16,251 bases of DNA, taken from the NCBI GenBank assembly GCA_021151485.1, contig JAGKXB010000040.1:1-16251 (forward strand), given 5' to 3'. A program made the translations under genes and the position numbers. The DNA comes from Oxalobacteraceae bacterium. GTDB lineage: Bacteria; Pseudomonadota; Gammaproteobacteria; Burkholderiales; Burkholderiaceae_D. The number at the start of each line of letters is the position of its first letter. Position 1 is the first letter of the stretch. Shown here one piece after another: positions 1 through 7,167 of this stretch. A model generated the notes under the pieces. The model did no database searches. It was not told the DNA's origin and was given only the letters and a program-made list of their open reading frames with translations.

Positions 1-10
1 ATTATGGAGT

Positions 11-547
11 ATGACTTTGAAGTCTTTTATTAAAACCATTTTTTTACCAAAATCCTTACCCAAAATCGGTGCTTTGCTTGCTTTGTGTATTTGCTCTTTT
101 GCGCATGCACAAGTATCCAAAATAGGCTTTGTGAGTACTGAGCGTATTTTTCGTGAGGCTAATTTAGCTAAAACTGCACAAACAAAAATTGAACAAGATT
201 TTTTTAAACGTGATAAAGATTTGCAAGAAATGGCGGCGCGCTTGAAGTCTTTATCAGAGAAAATGGATAAAGACTCTGTTCTTTTGACTGAATCGGATCG
301 CTTGAAGCGTCAACGTGAGTTGAATGATCTTGATAAAGATTTTCAACGTAAGCAACGTGAATTTCGTGAAGATCTGACGCAGCGCAAAAATGAAGAGTTA
401 GCGATTGTGTTGGATCGTGCGCAAAAGGTGATCAAGCAGATTTGTGAAGCTGAAAAATACGATATTGTCTTCCAAGAAGCCGTATGGTTTAGTCCACGTA
501 TCGATATTACCGATAAAGTGATTAAGCAACTTAATCAACCTAATTAG
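11..547 (+). CDS. skp: Periplasmic chaperone Skp (OmpH family)
   Basis: Skp is a periplasmic trimeric chaperone that holds unfolded outer-membrane proteins on their way to the Bam complex. The 178-residue product starts with a basic N-region and a hydrophobic stretch ending Ala-His-Ala at about residues 31-33, a good signal peptidase I site. The mature part (about 145 residues) begins with a short beta-type segment (KIGFVSTERIF). It continues as a long charged, heptad-like helix of Lys, Arg, Asp, Glu and Gln (about 55-145), as in Skp coiled-coil tentacles. It lies first in the lipid A cluster, where skp normally follows bamA (outside the window). The start is uncertain: GGAG at 6-9 lies only one base before the ATG, and no better in-frame start is visible. 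The last codons (Asn-Gln-Pro-Asn) belong to a 9-bp repeat. Family assignment is firm. Confidence 0.9.
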   Translation: MTLKSFIKTIFLPKSLPKIGALLALCICSFAHAQVSKIGFVSTERIFREANLAKTAQTKIEQDFFKRDKDLQEMAARLKSLSEKMDKDSVLLTESDRLKRQRELNDLDKDFQRKQREFREDLTQRKNEELAIVLDRAQKVIKQICEAEKYDIVFQEAVWFSPRIDITDKVIKQLNQPN

Positions 548-583
548 TGTAATTAAGGTTGATCAGGTTGATTAGGTTGATTA
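532..583. repeat. 9-bp tandem repeat forming an inverted repeat at the skp 3' end
   Basis: Three tandem nonamers GGTTGATCA, GGTTGATTA, GGTTGATTA occupy 557-583. The reverse complement of the same unit forms the last codons of skp, so TAATCAACCTAAT (532-544) pairs perfectly with ATTAGGTTGATTA (571-583). The transcript could fold into a 13-bp hairpin across the stop codon. No T-tract follows, so this is not a standard terminator. It resembles the nonamers at the ends of rnhB, dolP and cysM. Confidence 0.8.
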
Positions 584-626
584 GCCTAAGTGATCTTTAG
601 ATCAATTATCCAATCAATAACGCATA

Positions 627-649
627 AGGGTGGTTATCCTAACTACCCT
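627..649. repeat. Perfect hairpin between skp and lpxD
   Basis: AGGGTGGTTA (627-636) and TAACTACCCT (640-649) pair over ten positions (one G-U) around a 3-base loop TCC. The following bases (CAAATTCAAATTTT) do not give the T-run of an intrinsic terminator. It lies 34 bases before the lpxD ATG. It could be a weak attenuator, an mRNA processing or stability element, or a protein site. The structure is certain; the role is not. Confidence 0.6.
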
Positions 650-683
650 CAAATTCAAATTTTAACTTTAAAAATTCGCAATC

Positions 684-1733
684 ATGGTGAAGGTTAGATT
701 AAGCGAATTGGTAGAGCGTTTTGGCGGACAACTAATGGGCGATCCGAATATTGAGTTATTCGGGATTGCTCCTTTAATTAGCGCACAAGCTTCGCATATT
801 ACATTTCTTTCTAATTCAAAACTCCGCTCTCAGGCAGAGCAAACACAAGCTGCGGCCTTGATTTTATCTGCCAGTGATAATGCTCTCTTGGCCGATATGG
901 CTTATCGCGGCGCACGTGTTGTTACTTCTAATCCGTATGCTTATTTTGCGCGGGTCGCACAGTTTTTTCTTGATCAATCGACTCTTCCGGTCAAACCGGG
1001 TATTCATCCCAGTGCATCTGTTGATCCAAGTGCCAATATCGCATCAACTGCCACGATAGGCCCGCACGTTACGATAGAAGCGGATGTTTTGGTTGCTGAT
1101 CGTTGTGTGATTGATGCCGGAAGTTTTATTGGCCGTGGTGCTGTGGTCGGTGCGGATACTCATTTTTTCGCCAACGTCACTTTTCATGCTGCTTGTGAAA
1201 TTGGGCAACGCGGGATTATTCATTCTGGTGCAGTCATTGGTTCAGACGGTTTCGGCTTTGCTAATGAAGGTGGTGTCTGGATAAAAATTCCGCAAACGGG
1301 GCGAGTTGTCATTGGCAATGATGTGGACATTGGTGCCAATACCAGCATTGATCGCGGTGCTTTGGAAGACACTGTGATTGAAGATGGCGTCAAGTTGGAT
1401 AATCAAATTCAAATTGGACACAACTGCCATATCGGTGCGCATACCGCAATGGCGGGGTGTGTGGGTGTGGCAGGGAGCGCCAAGATAGGCAAATATTGTA
1501 CTTTTGGCGGTGCCGCGATGGTGTTGGGTCATTTAACCATTGCGGATCATGTTCATATTTCATCCGCTAGCATGGTCTCGCGCTCGATTTTGGAAGCTGG
1601 ACAATATACCGGTTTTTATCCGTTGGCTAAAAATGCTGAATGGGAGAAATCTGCCGCTATCGTGCGTAATTTGGGTGTGATGCGAGAAAAAATACGTTCT
1701 TTAGAGAAAATTATTAAATCCTTTGTAAAGTAA
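684..1733 (+). CDS. lpxD: UDP-3-O-acylglucosamine N-acyltransferase LpxD
   Basis: LpxD transfers a 3-hydroxyacyl chain from acyl carrier protein to the 2-amino group of UDP-3-O-acyl-glucosamine, the third step of lipid A synthesis, in the cytoplasm. The 349-residue protein has the N-terminal uridine-binding domain (about 1-100). A left-handed beta-helix of hexapeptide repeats (I/V-G-x-x rhythm, about 105-290) follows, and a C-terminal helix (315-349) ends it. The family segment GSDGFGFA is at 186-193. The catalytic His is predicted as H246 in QIGHNCHIG, matching E. coli H239. At the same offset, M297 corresponds to E. coli M290, a reported acyl-length determinant. The ATG has no strong ribosome site, but the N-terminus (VKVRLSELVERFGG) is that of the family. 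fabZ follows after 12 bases, so the two are probably co-transcribed. Confidence 0.96.
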   Translation: MVKVRLSELVERFGGQLMGDPNIELFGIAPLISAQASHITFLSNSKLRSQAEQTQAAALILSASDNALLADMAYRGARVVTSNPYAYFARVAQFFLDQSTLPVKPGIHPSASVDPSANIASTATIGPHVTIEADVLVADRCVIDAGSFIGRGAVVGADTHFFANVTFHAACEIGQRGIIHSGAVIGSDGFGFANEGGVWIKIPQTGRVVIGNDVDIGANTSIDRGALEDTVIEDGVKLDNQIQIGHNCHIGAHTAMAGCVGVAGSAKIGKYCTFGGAAMVLGHLTIADHVHISSASMVSRSILEAGQYTGFYPLAKNAEWEKSAAIVRNLGVMREKIRSLEKIIKSFVK

Positions 1734-1745
1734 TAATAAGAAATA

Positions 1746-2249
1746 ATGAATATAACGAATACAAGTGCTCATACAACGAGCAAGACTTTGGATATCCACC
1801 AAATTAAACAATATTTGCCACATCGCTATCCGCTTCTTTTAGTGGATAGAGTGGTGGATTTTGAACTGGGCAAATCCATTACAGCAATTAAAAATGTGAC
1901 TGTTAACGAAGAGTTTTTTAACGGCCATTTTCCACATAAACCCGTCATGCCTGGCGTATTGATGATAGAAGCAATGGCGCAAACGGCGGCTATTTTGTCT
2001 TTTCTCACGATGGGCAAAAAGCCTGATGAAAATTCCATCGTGTATTTTGTCGGCATCGACAACGCGCGTTTTAAACGTCCAGTTGAGCCAGGCGATCAAT
2101 TGAAAATGGAAGTGGAAATTTTGCGTAACAGCAGAGGAATTTGGAAATACCAGGCGCGTGGTAGTGTGGATGGTCAAATTGCGGTTGAGGCTGAATTGAT
2201 GTGCACGATGCGCAGCGCCAGCGATGCCAGCAAACCTGCTGGTGAGTGA
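1746..2249 (+). CDS. fabZ: (3R)-hydroxyacyl-ACP dehydratase FabZ
   Basis: FabZ dehydrates 3-hydroxyacyl-ACP in the fatty acid elongation cycle, competing with LpxA and LpxD for the same 3-hydroxyacyl-ACP pool; this explains its place among lpx genes. The 167-residue product has the single hot-dog fold with the helix motif [13 protein letters not shown] (59-71). H61 and E75 match the catalytic pair H54/E68 of E. coli FabZ with identical spacing. The N-terminus has about 15 polar residues (Asn, Thr, Ser) beyond the usual family start. The ATG has only a weak purine-rich leader, so a TTG at 1788 just before the conserved [14 protein letters not shown] segment is a possible alternative. The stop lies 6 bases before the lpxA ATG. 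Confidence 0.95.
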   Translation: MNITNTSAHTTSKTLDIHQIKQYLPHRYPLLLVDRVVDFELGKSITAIKNVTVNEEFFNGHFPHKPVMPGVLMIEAMAQTAAILSFLTMGKKPDENSIVYFVGIDNARFKRPVEPGDQLKMEVEILRNSRGIWKYQARGSVDGQIAVEAELMCTMRSASDASKPAGE

Positions 2250-2255
2250 TGAATC

Positions 2256-3047
2256 ATGGATAGCCTGATTCATCCAACCGCCTTGATTGATCCCAAAGCA
2301 CAACTTGATAGTTCGGTCAAAGTCGGGGCTTATTCCATCATCGGTCCCAACGTCAAGATTGATGCTGGTACTAGCATTGGTCCGCATGTGGTGGTCGATG
2401 GTCATACGACGATTGGTCGTGATAACACTTTTTTCCAGTTTTCTTCTATTGGTGCGGCGCCGCAGGATAAAAAATACGCTGGCGAGCCTACTCGCTTAGA
2501 AATTGGTGACCGCAACATCGTGCGGGAATTTTGCACCTTTAACATCGGCACCGCACAGGATGTGGGCGTCACTCGCTTAGGTAATGACAACTGGATCATG
2601 GCGTATGTGCATTTAGCGCATGATTGTCAAATCGGCAATCACACTATTTTTGCCAATAATGCCCAACTGGCAGGGCATGTTCATATCGCGGATTGGGTGA
2701 TTTTGGGCGGATTTTCTAATATCCATCAATTCTGCAAAGTCGGTGCGCATGCCATGGTGGGAATGAGTACTTCCTTAACGCAGGATGTGCCGCCTTTTGT
2801 CATTCTGTCCGGCAATCCAGCGGCTGCGCATGGCCTCAATATTGAAGGCTTGAAGCGTCGTGGTTTTACCCGCTCGCAAATCACTGCCTTACGTCATGCG
2901 TATAAATTGATCTACAAGTCCGGTTTAACGCTGGATGAAGCCAAAACTGCATTGGCGCAGGAAGAAAATAACTCTCCCGATGCTGCGGATTATTTGCGTT
3001 TAATGCGTGAATTTTTGGATACCACCACACGTGGCATCGTTCGCTGA
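2256..3047 (+). CDS. lpxA: UDP-N-acetylglucosamine O-acyltransferase LpxA
   Basis: LpxA starts lipid A synthesis by moving a 3-hydroxyacyl chain from ACP to the 3-hydroxyl of UDP-GlcNAc. The 263-residue protein is a hexapeptide-repeat beta-helix (about 1-190) followed by the C-terminal helical domain with GLNIEGLKRRGF. The catalytic His is H122 in HLAHDCQIGNH, aligned with E. coli H125. Counting on 48 residues without gaps, E. coli Gly173 (the acyl-length ruler) corresponds here to Met170 (codon 2763-2765). Methionine also occupies this position in the C10-selective P. aeruginosa enzyme. The ATG is preceded by GGTGAG inside the end of fabZ. The stop TGA shares its A with the lpxB ATG, a one-base overlap that suggests translational coupling. 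Confidence 0.97.
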   Translation: MDSLIHPTALIDPKAQLDSSVKVGAYSIIGPNVKIDAGTSIGPHVVVDGHTTIGRDNTFFQFSSIGAAPQDKKYAGEPTRLEIGDRNIVREFCTFNIGTAQDVGVTRLGNDNWIMAYVHLAHDCQIGNHTIFANNAQLAGHVHIADWVILGGFSNIHQFCKVGAHAMVGMSTSLTQDVPPFVILSGNPAAAHGLNIEGLKRRGFTRSQITALRHAYKLIYKSGLTLDEAKTALAQEENNSPDAADYLRLMREFLDTTTRGIVR

Positions 3048-4225
3048 TGGGGATTGTTGATAACACTGTGGCATCGATTGCCATGGTGGCGGGTGAATCT
3101 TCCGGTGATTTACTCGCCAGTTGTTTGTTGTCAGGTTTGCATACATTAGTGCCCGACAATCAGTTCAAGTTGCACGGCATTGGTGGTGCAAAAATGGCTG
3201 AGCATGGTTTTGTCAGTGATTTTCCTATGGAAAAACTGGCGGTGCGTGGTTTGTTTGAAGTGTTGATGCATTATCGCGAAATCAAAGGCATCCAGCGTGC
3301 GTTGCGCGATCGTTTGCTTGCTGAAAAACCCTCCGTTTTTATCGGCGTCGATGCACCGGATTTTAATCTCGGTCTTGAAATGCAATTGAAGCAGGCTGGC
3401 ATTCCCACTATCCATTACATCAGCCCATCGATTTGGGCCTGGCGTGGTGGCAGAATCAAGAAAATTATCCGTGCGGCTTCTCACATGCTGGTGGTTTTCC
3501 CATTTGAGGAAGAGATTTACCAGCAAGCTGGCGTGCCGGTGACGTATGTTGGTCATCCGTTGGCGGAAATAATTCCGATGGTGCCAGATGGCGCCGCTGC
3601 GCGTAATGCCTTGAATTTGCCGCAAGCAGCCACGGTGATTGCTTTGTTGCCCGGTAGCCGAATGTCTGAGTTGAAATACAACGCTGTCACGTTTATCCAA
3701 GCCGCGCAGGTATTGACGCAGCGTGATAGCACGCTACGTTTTGTCGTCCCGATGGCGGGGCAGGCGCAGTATGCGTATTTTCAGCAATTGATCGCGCAAG
3801 CTGGCTTGCAAGCGGCTTGGCAGGATTTGCCGATACAAGTCATGATCGGGCAATCGCATGCGGCTATGGCTGCGGCGGATGCGGTATTGGTGGCATCGGG
3901 GACGGCGTCGTTGGAAGTGGCCTTGTTTAAAAAGCCGATGGTAATCGCTTACAAAATGATGCGTGCATCGTGGGAAATCATGCGCCACATGGGATATCAG
4001 CCATGGATAGGCTTGCCGAATATTCTGGCAAGGGAATTTCTCGTGCCAGAGTTATTGCAAGATGCCGCCAGTCCATTGGCCTTGGCTGATGCACTGTGGC
4101 AGCAATTACATGACGCCCAGCATTGCGTAAAATTGCAGCAGCGTTTTACCGACATGCATCATTCTCTGTTACGTAATACAGCACAGGAAAGCGCGCAGGC
4201 TGTTTTGAATGTTATGGGCAATTAA
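3047..4225 (+). CDS. lpxB: Lipid A disaccharide synthase LpxB
   Basis: LpxB (glycosyltransferase family 19) condenses lipid X with UDP-2,3-diacylglucosamine to the beta-1,6-linked lipid A disaccharide at the inner face of the inner membrane. The 392-residue protein, close to the usual length, shows the family blocks in order: AGESSGDLLA (15-24), GVDAPDFN with its conserved Asp residues (100-107), SPSIWAWRGGRIKK (126-139), a YVGHPLAE segment (167-174), LPGSRMSELKY, and ASGTASLEVALFKKPMVIAYK near the C-terminus. The start overlaps the lpxA stop (TGATG). The C-terminal tail ends shortly before a 133-bp repeat element that separates it from rnhB, its usual neighbour in this group of bacteria. Confidence 0.96.
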   Translation: MGIVDNTVASIAMVAGESSGDLLASCLLSGLHTLVPDNQFKLHGIGGAKMAEHGFVSDFPMEKLAVRGLFEVLMHYREIKGIQRALRDRLLAEKPSVFIGVDAPDFNLGLEMQLKQAGIPTIHYISPSIWAWRGGRIKKIIRAASHMLVVFPFEEEIYQQAGVPVTYVGHPLAEIIPMVPDGAAARNALNLPQAATVIALLPGSRMSELKYNAVTFIQAAQVLTQRDSTLRFVVPMAGQAQYAYFQQLIAQAGLQAAWQDLPIQVMIGQSHAAMAAADAVLVASGTASLEVALFKKPMVIAYKMMRASWEIMRHMGYQPWIGLPNILAREFLVPELLQDAASPLALADALWQQLHDAQHCVKLQQRFTDMHHSLLRNTAQESAQAVLNVMGN

Positions 4226-4256
4226 CCGAGATTGTCCATTAGCTTAAATTATTCCT

Positions 4257-4389
4257 TCATTCCCGCGAGAACGAGGTAATACGGAAAAACTTAAAATCGT
4301 CGTCCCCGAATGCTGTAGTCGGGGACCCAGTGGCTTTTAGCAATGAACAACGAAAAACGCTGGGTTCCCGCCTAAACCCGCGGGAATGA
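4257..4389. repeat. 133-bp palindromic element with 11-bp terminal inverted repeats
   Basis: TCATTCCCGCG at 4257-4267 and its exact reverse complement CGCGGGAATGA at 4379-4389 bound the element. Inside are further stems: GTCCCCGA (4302-4309) with TCGGGGAC (4319-4326), CCCAGTG (4326-4332) with CGCTGGG (4358-4364, one G-U), and TTCCCGC (4365-4371) with GCGGGAA (4380-4386). No open reading frame of its own is evident. The build is that of a small non-autonomous dispersed repeat (MITE- or REP-like). It splits lpxB from rnhB and ends ten bases before the rnhB ATG. No clear target-site duplication is visible. Whether it is repeated elsewhere in the genome cannot be seen from here. Confidence 0.75.
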
Positions 4390-4398
4390 CCGAGCTTA

Positions 4399-5043
4399 AT
4401 GAACAATTTCGGATTAATCATGCAAACCATGTTGTTTGAAAATTTTAACGATCCTAATGACCCCAATCATTCCAATGAGCTGATTTGCGGCGTTGACGAA
4501 GCAGGTCGCGGCCCCTTGGCTGGCCCAGTGTTTGCCGCAGCTGTGATTCTTGACCCAGCGTATCCCATTGAAGGTTTGCGTGACTCTAAAAAACTCACCG
4601 CAGCGCGACGCGATAGCCTAGCGATTCAAATTAAAAATCACGCTTTGGCCTGGTCAGTGGCGCAATGTTCTGAGGTGGAAATTGATACGTTGAATATTTT
4701 GCATGCCAGTATGTTAGCCATGCAGCGCGCGATAGAGGCGTTAAGTGTCACACCAACACTAGCTCTCATCGATGGCAATCGTTGCCCATCCAAACTAAGC
4801 ATGCGTGCGCAAGCGATTGTCAAAGGCGACGACAAAGTCGCCGCAATTTCGGCCGCTTCTATCCTGGCCAAAACCGCCCGTGATGCCGCGCTGGTGGTGT
4901 TGCATCAACAATATCCGCAATACGCATTTGATCAACACAAGGGCTATCCCACAGCCTTACACCTTAAATTATTACGCACCCATGGTGTCACGCCAGTCCA
5001 TCGAAAATCGTACGCGCCAGTGCGGGCTTTGTTGGCAGACTGA
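4399..5043 (+). CDS. rnhB: Ribonuclease HII
   Basis: RNase HII cuts the RNA strand of RNA-DNA hybrids and removes single ribonucleotides misincorporated in DNA. The 214-residue protein has the family start [15 protein letters not shown] (30-44). The four metal-binding acidic residues are predicted as D33, E34, D125 (in LIDGNR) and D144 (in VKGDDK), matching the spacing of the E. coli D16/E17/D108/D126 set. [13 protein letters not shown] (150-162) and the HKGYPT segment are also typical. About 27 residues precede the conserved core, including NDP-NDP-NHS from a 9-bp repeat. ATGs at 4399, 4420 and 4429 are all possible starts; GAG precedes the first and CGGA the second at workable spacing. The leader was evidently rearranged by the adjacent inverted-repeat element. 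Confidence 0.95.
   Translation: MNNFGLIMQTMLFENFNDPNDPNHSNELICGVDEAGRGPLAGPVFAAAVILDPAYPIEGLRDSKKLTAARRDSLAIQIKNHALAWSVAQCSEVEIDTLNILHASMLAMQRAIEALSVTPTLALIDGNRCPSKLSMRAQAIVKGDDKVAAISAASILAKTARDAALVVLHQQYPQYAFDQHKGYPTALHLKLLRTHGVTPVHRKSYAPVRALLAD
4447..4476 (+). repeat. 9-bp tandem repeat in the rnhB 5' end
   Basis: Units AACGATCCT, AATGACCCC, AATCATTCC and a partial AAT run in frame and encode [10 protein letters not shown]. They lie in the non-conserved N-terminal extension before the RNase HII core, so gain or loss of a unit would leave the enzyme domain in frame. The unit shape (AAY-NNN-YCY) matches the nonamers at the skp and dolP ends. Confidence 0.65.
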
Positions 5044-5061
5044 TTTATCTTTATCTCATCA

Positions 5062-5868
5062 ATGAAAACCATTTCCTCCCGTGACAATCCGCTTTATAAA
5101 GAACTCAAAAAACTTGCCAGCCAAGCCCAAAGCCGGCGTGCGGCTGGCAAGGCTTTGTTAGAAGGAGTGCATTTGTGCCAGGTGTATTTGCAACATCAAG
5201 GGCATCCTATTTATTGCATCGTTAGCGAAAGTGCTTTGTCGCATCATGAAGTGGCGCCGATTGTGGCGCAATCAGAAGCACGGGCGGTGCAATGTATTGT
5301 TTTGCCTGATGCGCTTTATCATGCAATTAGCCAGGTGGAAGCAGGGTTGGGTTTGTTGTTTGTGATTGATGTCCCACAACATGTTTTACCGAATGATGTG
5401 AATGGCTTAAAGTTATCCGCTGTTTTACTCGATGGCTTGCAAGATCCTGGCAATCTGGGCTCGTTGTTGCGCAGTGCGGCGGCGGCAGGTATTCAATATG
5501 TATTCTGTAATTCAGGCACCGCTCATGCCTGGTCTCCCAAGGTATTACGCGCTGGAATGGGGGCGCATTTTTTGCTCAAGATTATTGAAAATGTCGATCT
5601 GGCGACGCTGATGCCAACGTTAGGCGTGCCTGTCCTTGCTACTAGTTCGCATGCGACAAAGAACTTATACGACATGGATTTGAAGTCTCCCGTGGCATGG
5701 ATTTTTGGCCATGAAGGTCGCGGTGTTGCACCAGATTTGCTAGCGCTGGCCACTGACCAAATTGCGATTCCGCATCTTGGCGATATGGAGTCGCTGAATG
5801 TGGCGGCGAGTGCAGCGGTGTGTTTTTTTGAGCAGGCTAGGCAGAGCCGGTTTAGTCATTCTTCATAA
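5062..5868 (+). CDS. TrmH-family (SPOUT) rRNA/tRNA 2'-O-methyltransferase
   Basis: This is predicted to methylate a ribose 2'-hydroxyl in structured RNA with S-adenosylmethionine. The 268 residues comprise an N-terminal substrate-binding domain of L30e type (about 1-105) and a C-terminal SpoU domain. The three SPOUT motifs are present: LLDGLQDPGNLGSLLRSA (122-139), IFGHEGRGV (214-222) and IPHLGDMESLNVAASAAV (236-253), which together form the knotted SAM site. The Asn and Arg in motif 1 and the Glu and Ser-Leu-Asn in motif 3 are intact. It follows rnhB by 18 bases in the same direction, a common pairing in betaproteobacteria. No clear ribosome site precedes the ATG. The exact RNA target is not predictable; RlmB-like or TsnR-like action are both possible, so no gene symbol is given. 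Confidence 0.9.
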   Translation: MKTISSRDNPLYKELKKLASQAQSRRAAGKALLEGVHLCQVYLQHQGHPIYCIVSESALSHHEVAPIVAQSEARAVQCIVLPDALYHAISQVEAGLGLLFVIDVPQHVLPNDVNGLKLSAVLLDGLQDPGNLGSLLRSAAAAGIQYVFCNSGTAHAWSPKVLRAGMGAHFLLKIIENVDLATLMPTLGVPVLATSSHATKNLYDMDLKSPVAWIFGHEGRGVAPDLLALATDQIAIPHLGDMESLNVAASAAVCFFEQARQSRFSHSS

Positions 5869-5880
5869 TTTAAAAAGCTT

Positions 5881-7167
5881 ATGCATACTCCAGAGATTAA
5901 GAAAACAGCGCGTCCGCTGACTAGGCAAGATTACAAAACATTGTCGCTTGCTGCATTGGGCGGTGCGCTGGAATTTTATGACTTCATTATCTTTGTGTTT
6001 TTTGCCAATCTAATCAGTACGCTATTTTTTCCATCTACCGCGTCGGATTGGCTGCGTCAGTTACAGACTTTTGGTATTTTTGCTGCGGGTTATTTGGCAC
6101 GTCCTTTGGGCGGCATCATCATGGCGCATTTTGGCGATCTATTCGGACGTAAAAGGATGTTTACGTTTTCGATTTTGCTGATGTCGTTACCCACCTTGTT
6201 GATGGGATTGCTGCCGACTTATCAGGTGATTGGCATCGCGGCACCGGTGGCGTTATTGGTACTACGTTTATTGCAGGGTGCGGCTGTTGGTGGTGAGGTA
6301 CCAGGTGCTTGGGTATTTGTTTCTGAGCATGTACCGGCTCGTTACACTGGTTATGCGTGTGGCACCTTGACTGCAGGTTTAACGGGCGGCATTTTATTGG
6401 GTTCTTTGGTGGCAACGGCGACGAATACTGTGTTTACGCCGCAAGAATTGCTGGATGGTGGGTGGCGCTTGCCATTTCTGATCGGCGGCGTGTTTGGGAT
6501 TGCCGCCATGTGTTTGCGCCGTTGGTTACACGAAACGCCCGTCTTTGCGGAAATGCAAATGAACAAGGCTCTGGCGGCAGAAATACCACTCAAAAAGGTA
6601 TTGCGTGACCATCGTGCGCCAGTCGCGATATCCATGTTACTGACCTGGATGTTGTCAGCTGCCATCGTGGTGTTGATTTTGATGACGCCAACTTTATTGC
6701 AAAAAATATATGGATTCGAGCCGCGTAGTGCCTTGATGGCAAATAGTGTGGCCACTTTGTGTTTGAGTGTGGGGTGCGTGCTTGCCGGTTTGCTTGCAGA
6801 TCGTTTTGGTGCCAAGCGCACAATTGTTTGCGGTGGCGCTTTGTTGGGTTTGAGTGCAAATATTTTTTATACCGTTTTAGATAGCTATCCTGATTGGTTG
6901 TTGCCTTTGTACGCGTTGATGGGATTACTAGTTGGCGTTATCGGTGCGATTCCTAGTGTACTGGTGCATGCTTTTCCAGCGCAGATACGTTTCTCTGGGA
7001 TGTCGTTTTCTTATAACGTCGCGTATGCCATTTTTGGTGGTTTAACGCCGATGGTGGTCACATTGATGCTGAAAGATCATCCGCTTGCTCCGGCTTATTA
7101 CGTAACGGTGGTGTGTTTTATTGGGATGGTGACGGCGTTGTTTATAAAAAAACCTGCGCCTGGTTAA
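5881..7167 (+). CDS. MFS transporter, metabolite:H+ symporter (MHS) family
   Basis: This inner-membrane proton-coupled carrier of the ProP/KgtP/ShiA group has 428 residues and about 12 hydrophobic segments in two halves. Family marks are the opening GGALEFYDFIIF (27-38), with Glu and Asp in the first membrane helix. RPLGGIIMAHFGDLFGRKR (74-92) is the long MHS form of the MFS loop 2-3 signature. A second copy of the loop (LLADRFGAKR) sits in the C-terminal half. No periplasmic or C-terminal coiled coil as in ProP is seen. The substrate is not predictable; organic acids, amino acids and osmolytes are all family substrates. It starts 13 bases after the methyltransferase stop with no clear ribosome site. 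It ends in a 4-bp overlap with the convergent rsmI. Confidence 0.88.
   Translation: MHTPEIKKTARPLTRQDYKTLSLAALGGALEFYDFIIFVFFANLISTLFFPSTASDWLRQLQTFGIFAAGYLARPLGGIIMAHFGDLFGRKRMFTFSILLMSLPTLLMGLLPTYQVIGIAAPVALLVLRLLQGAAVGGEVPGAWVFVSEHVPARYTGYACGTLTAGLTGGILLGSLVATATNTVFTPQELLDGGWRLPFLIGGVFGIAAMCLRRWLHETPVFAEMQMNKALAAEIPLKKVLRDHRAPVAISMLLTWMLSAAIVVLILMTPTLLQKIYGFEPRSALMANSVATLCLSVGCVLAGLLADRFGAKRTIVCGGALLGLSANIFYTVLDSYPDWLLPLYALMGLLVGVIGAIPSVLVHAFPAQIRFSGMSFSYNVAYAIFGGLTPMVVTLMLKDHPLAPAYYVTVVCFIGMVTALFIKKPAPG

Noticed and set aside
627..649. Intrinsic terminator of skp
   Set aside because: The hairpin is strong but no T-run follows on either strand.
1242..1532. Open frame of about 96 codons on the minus strand inside lpxD
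   Set aside because: It is a shadow of the well-supported lpxD frame, with no family features and no start signals. Similar antisense frames inside fabZ, lpxB, rnhB, the MFS gene and btuD were dropped for the same reason.
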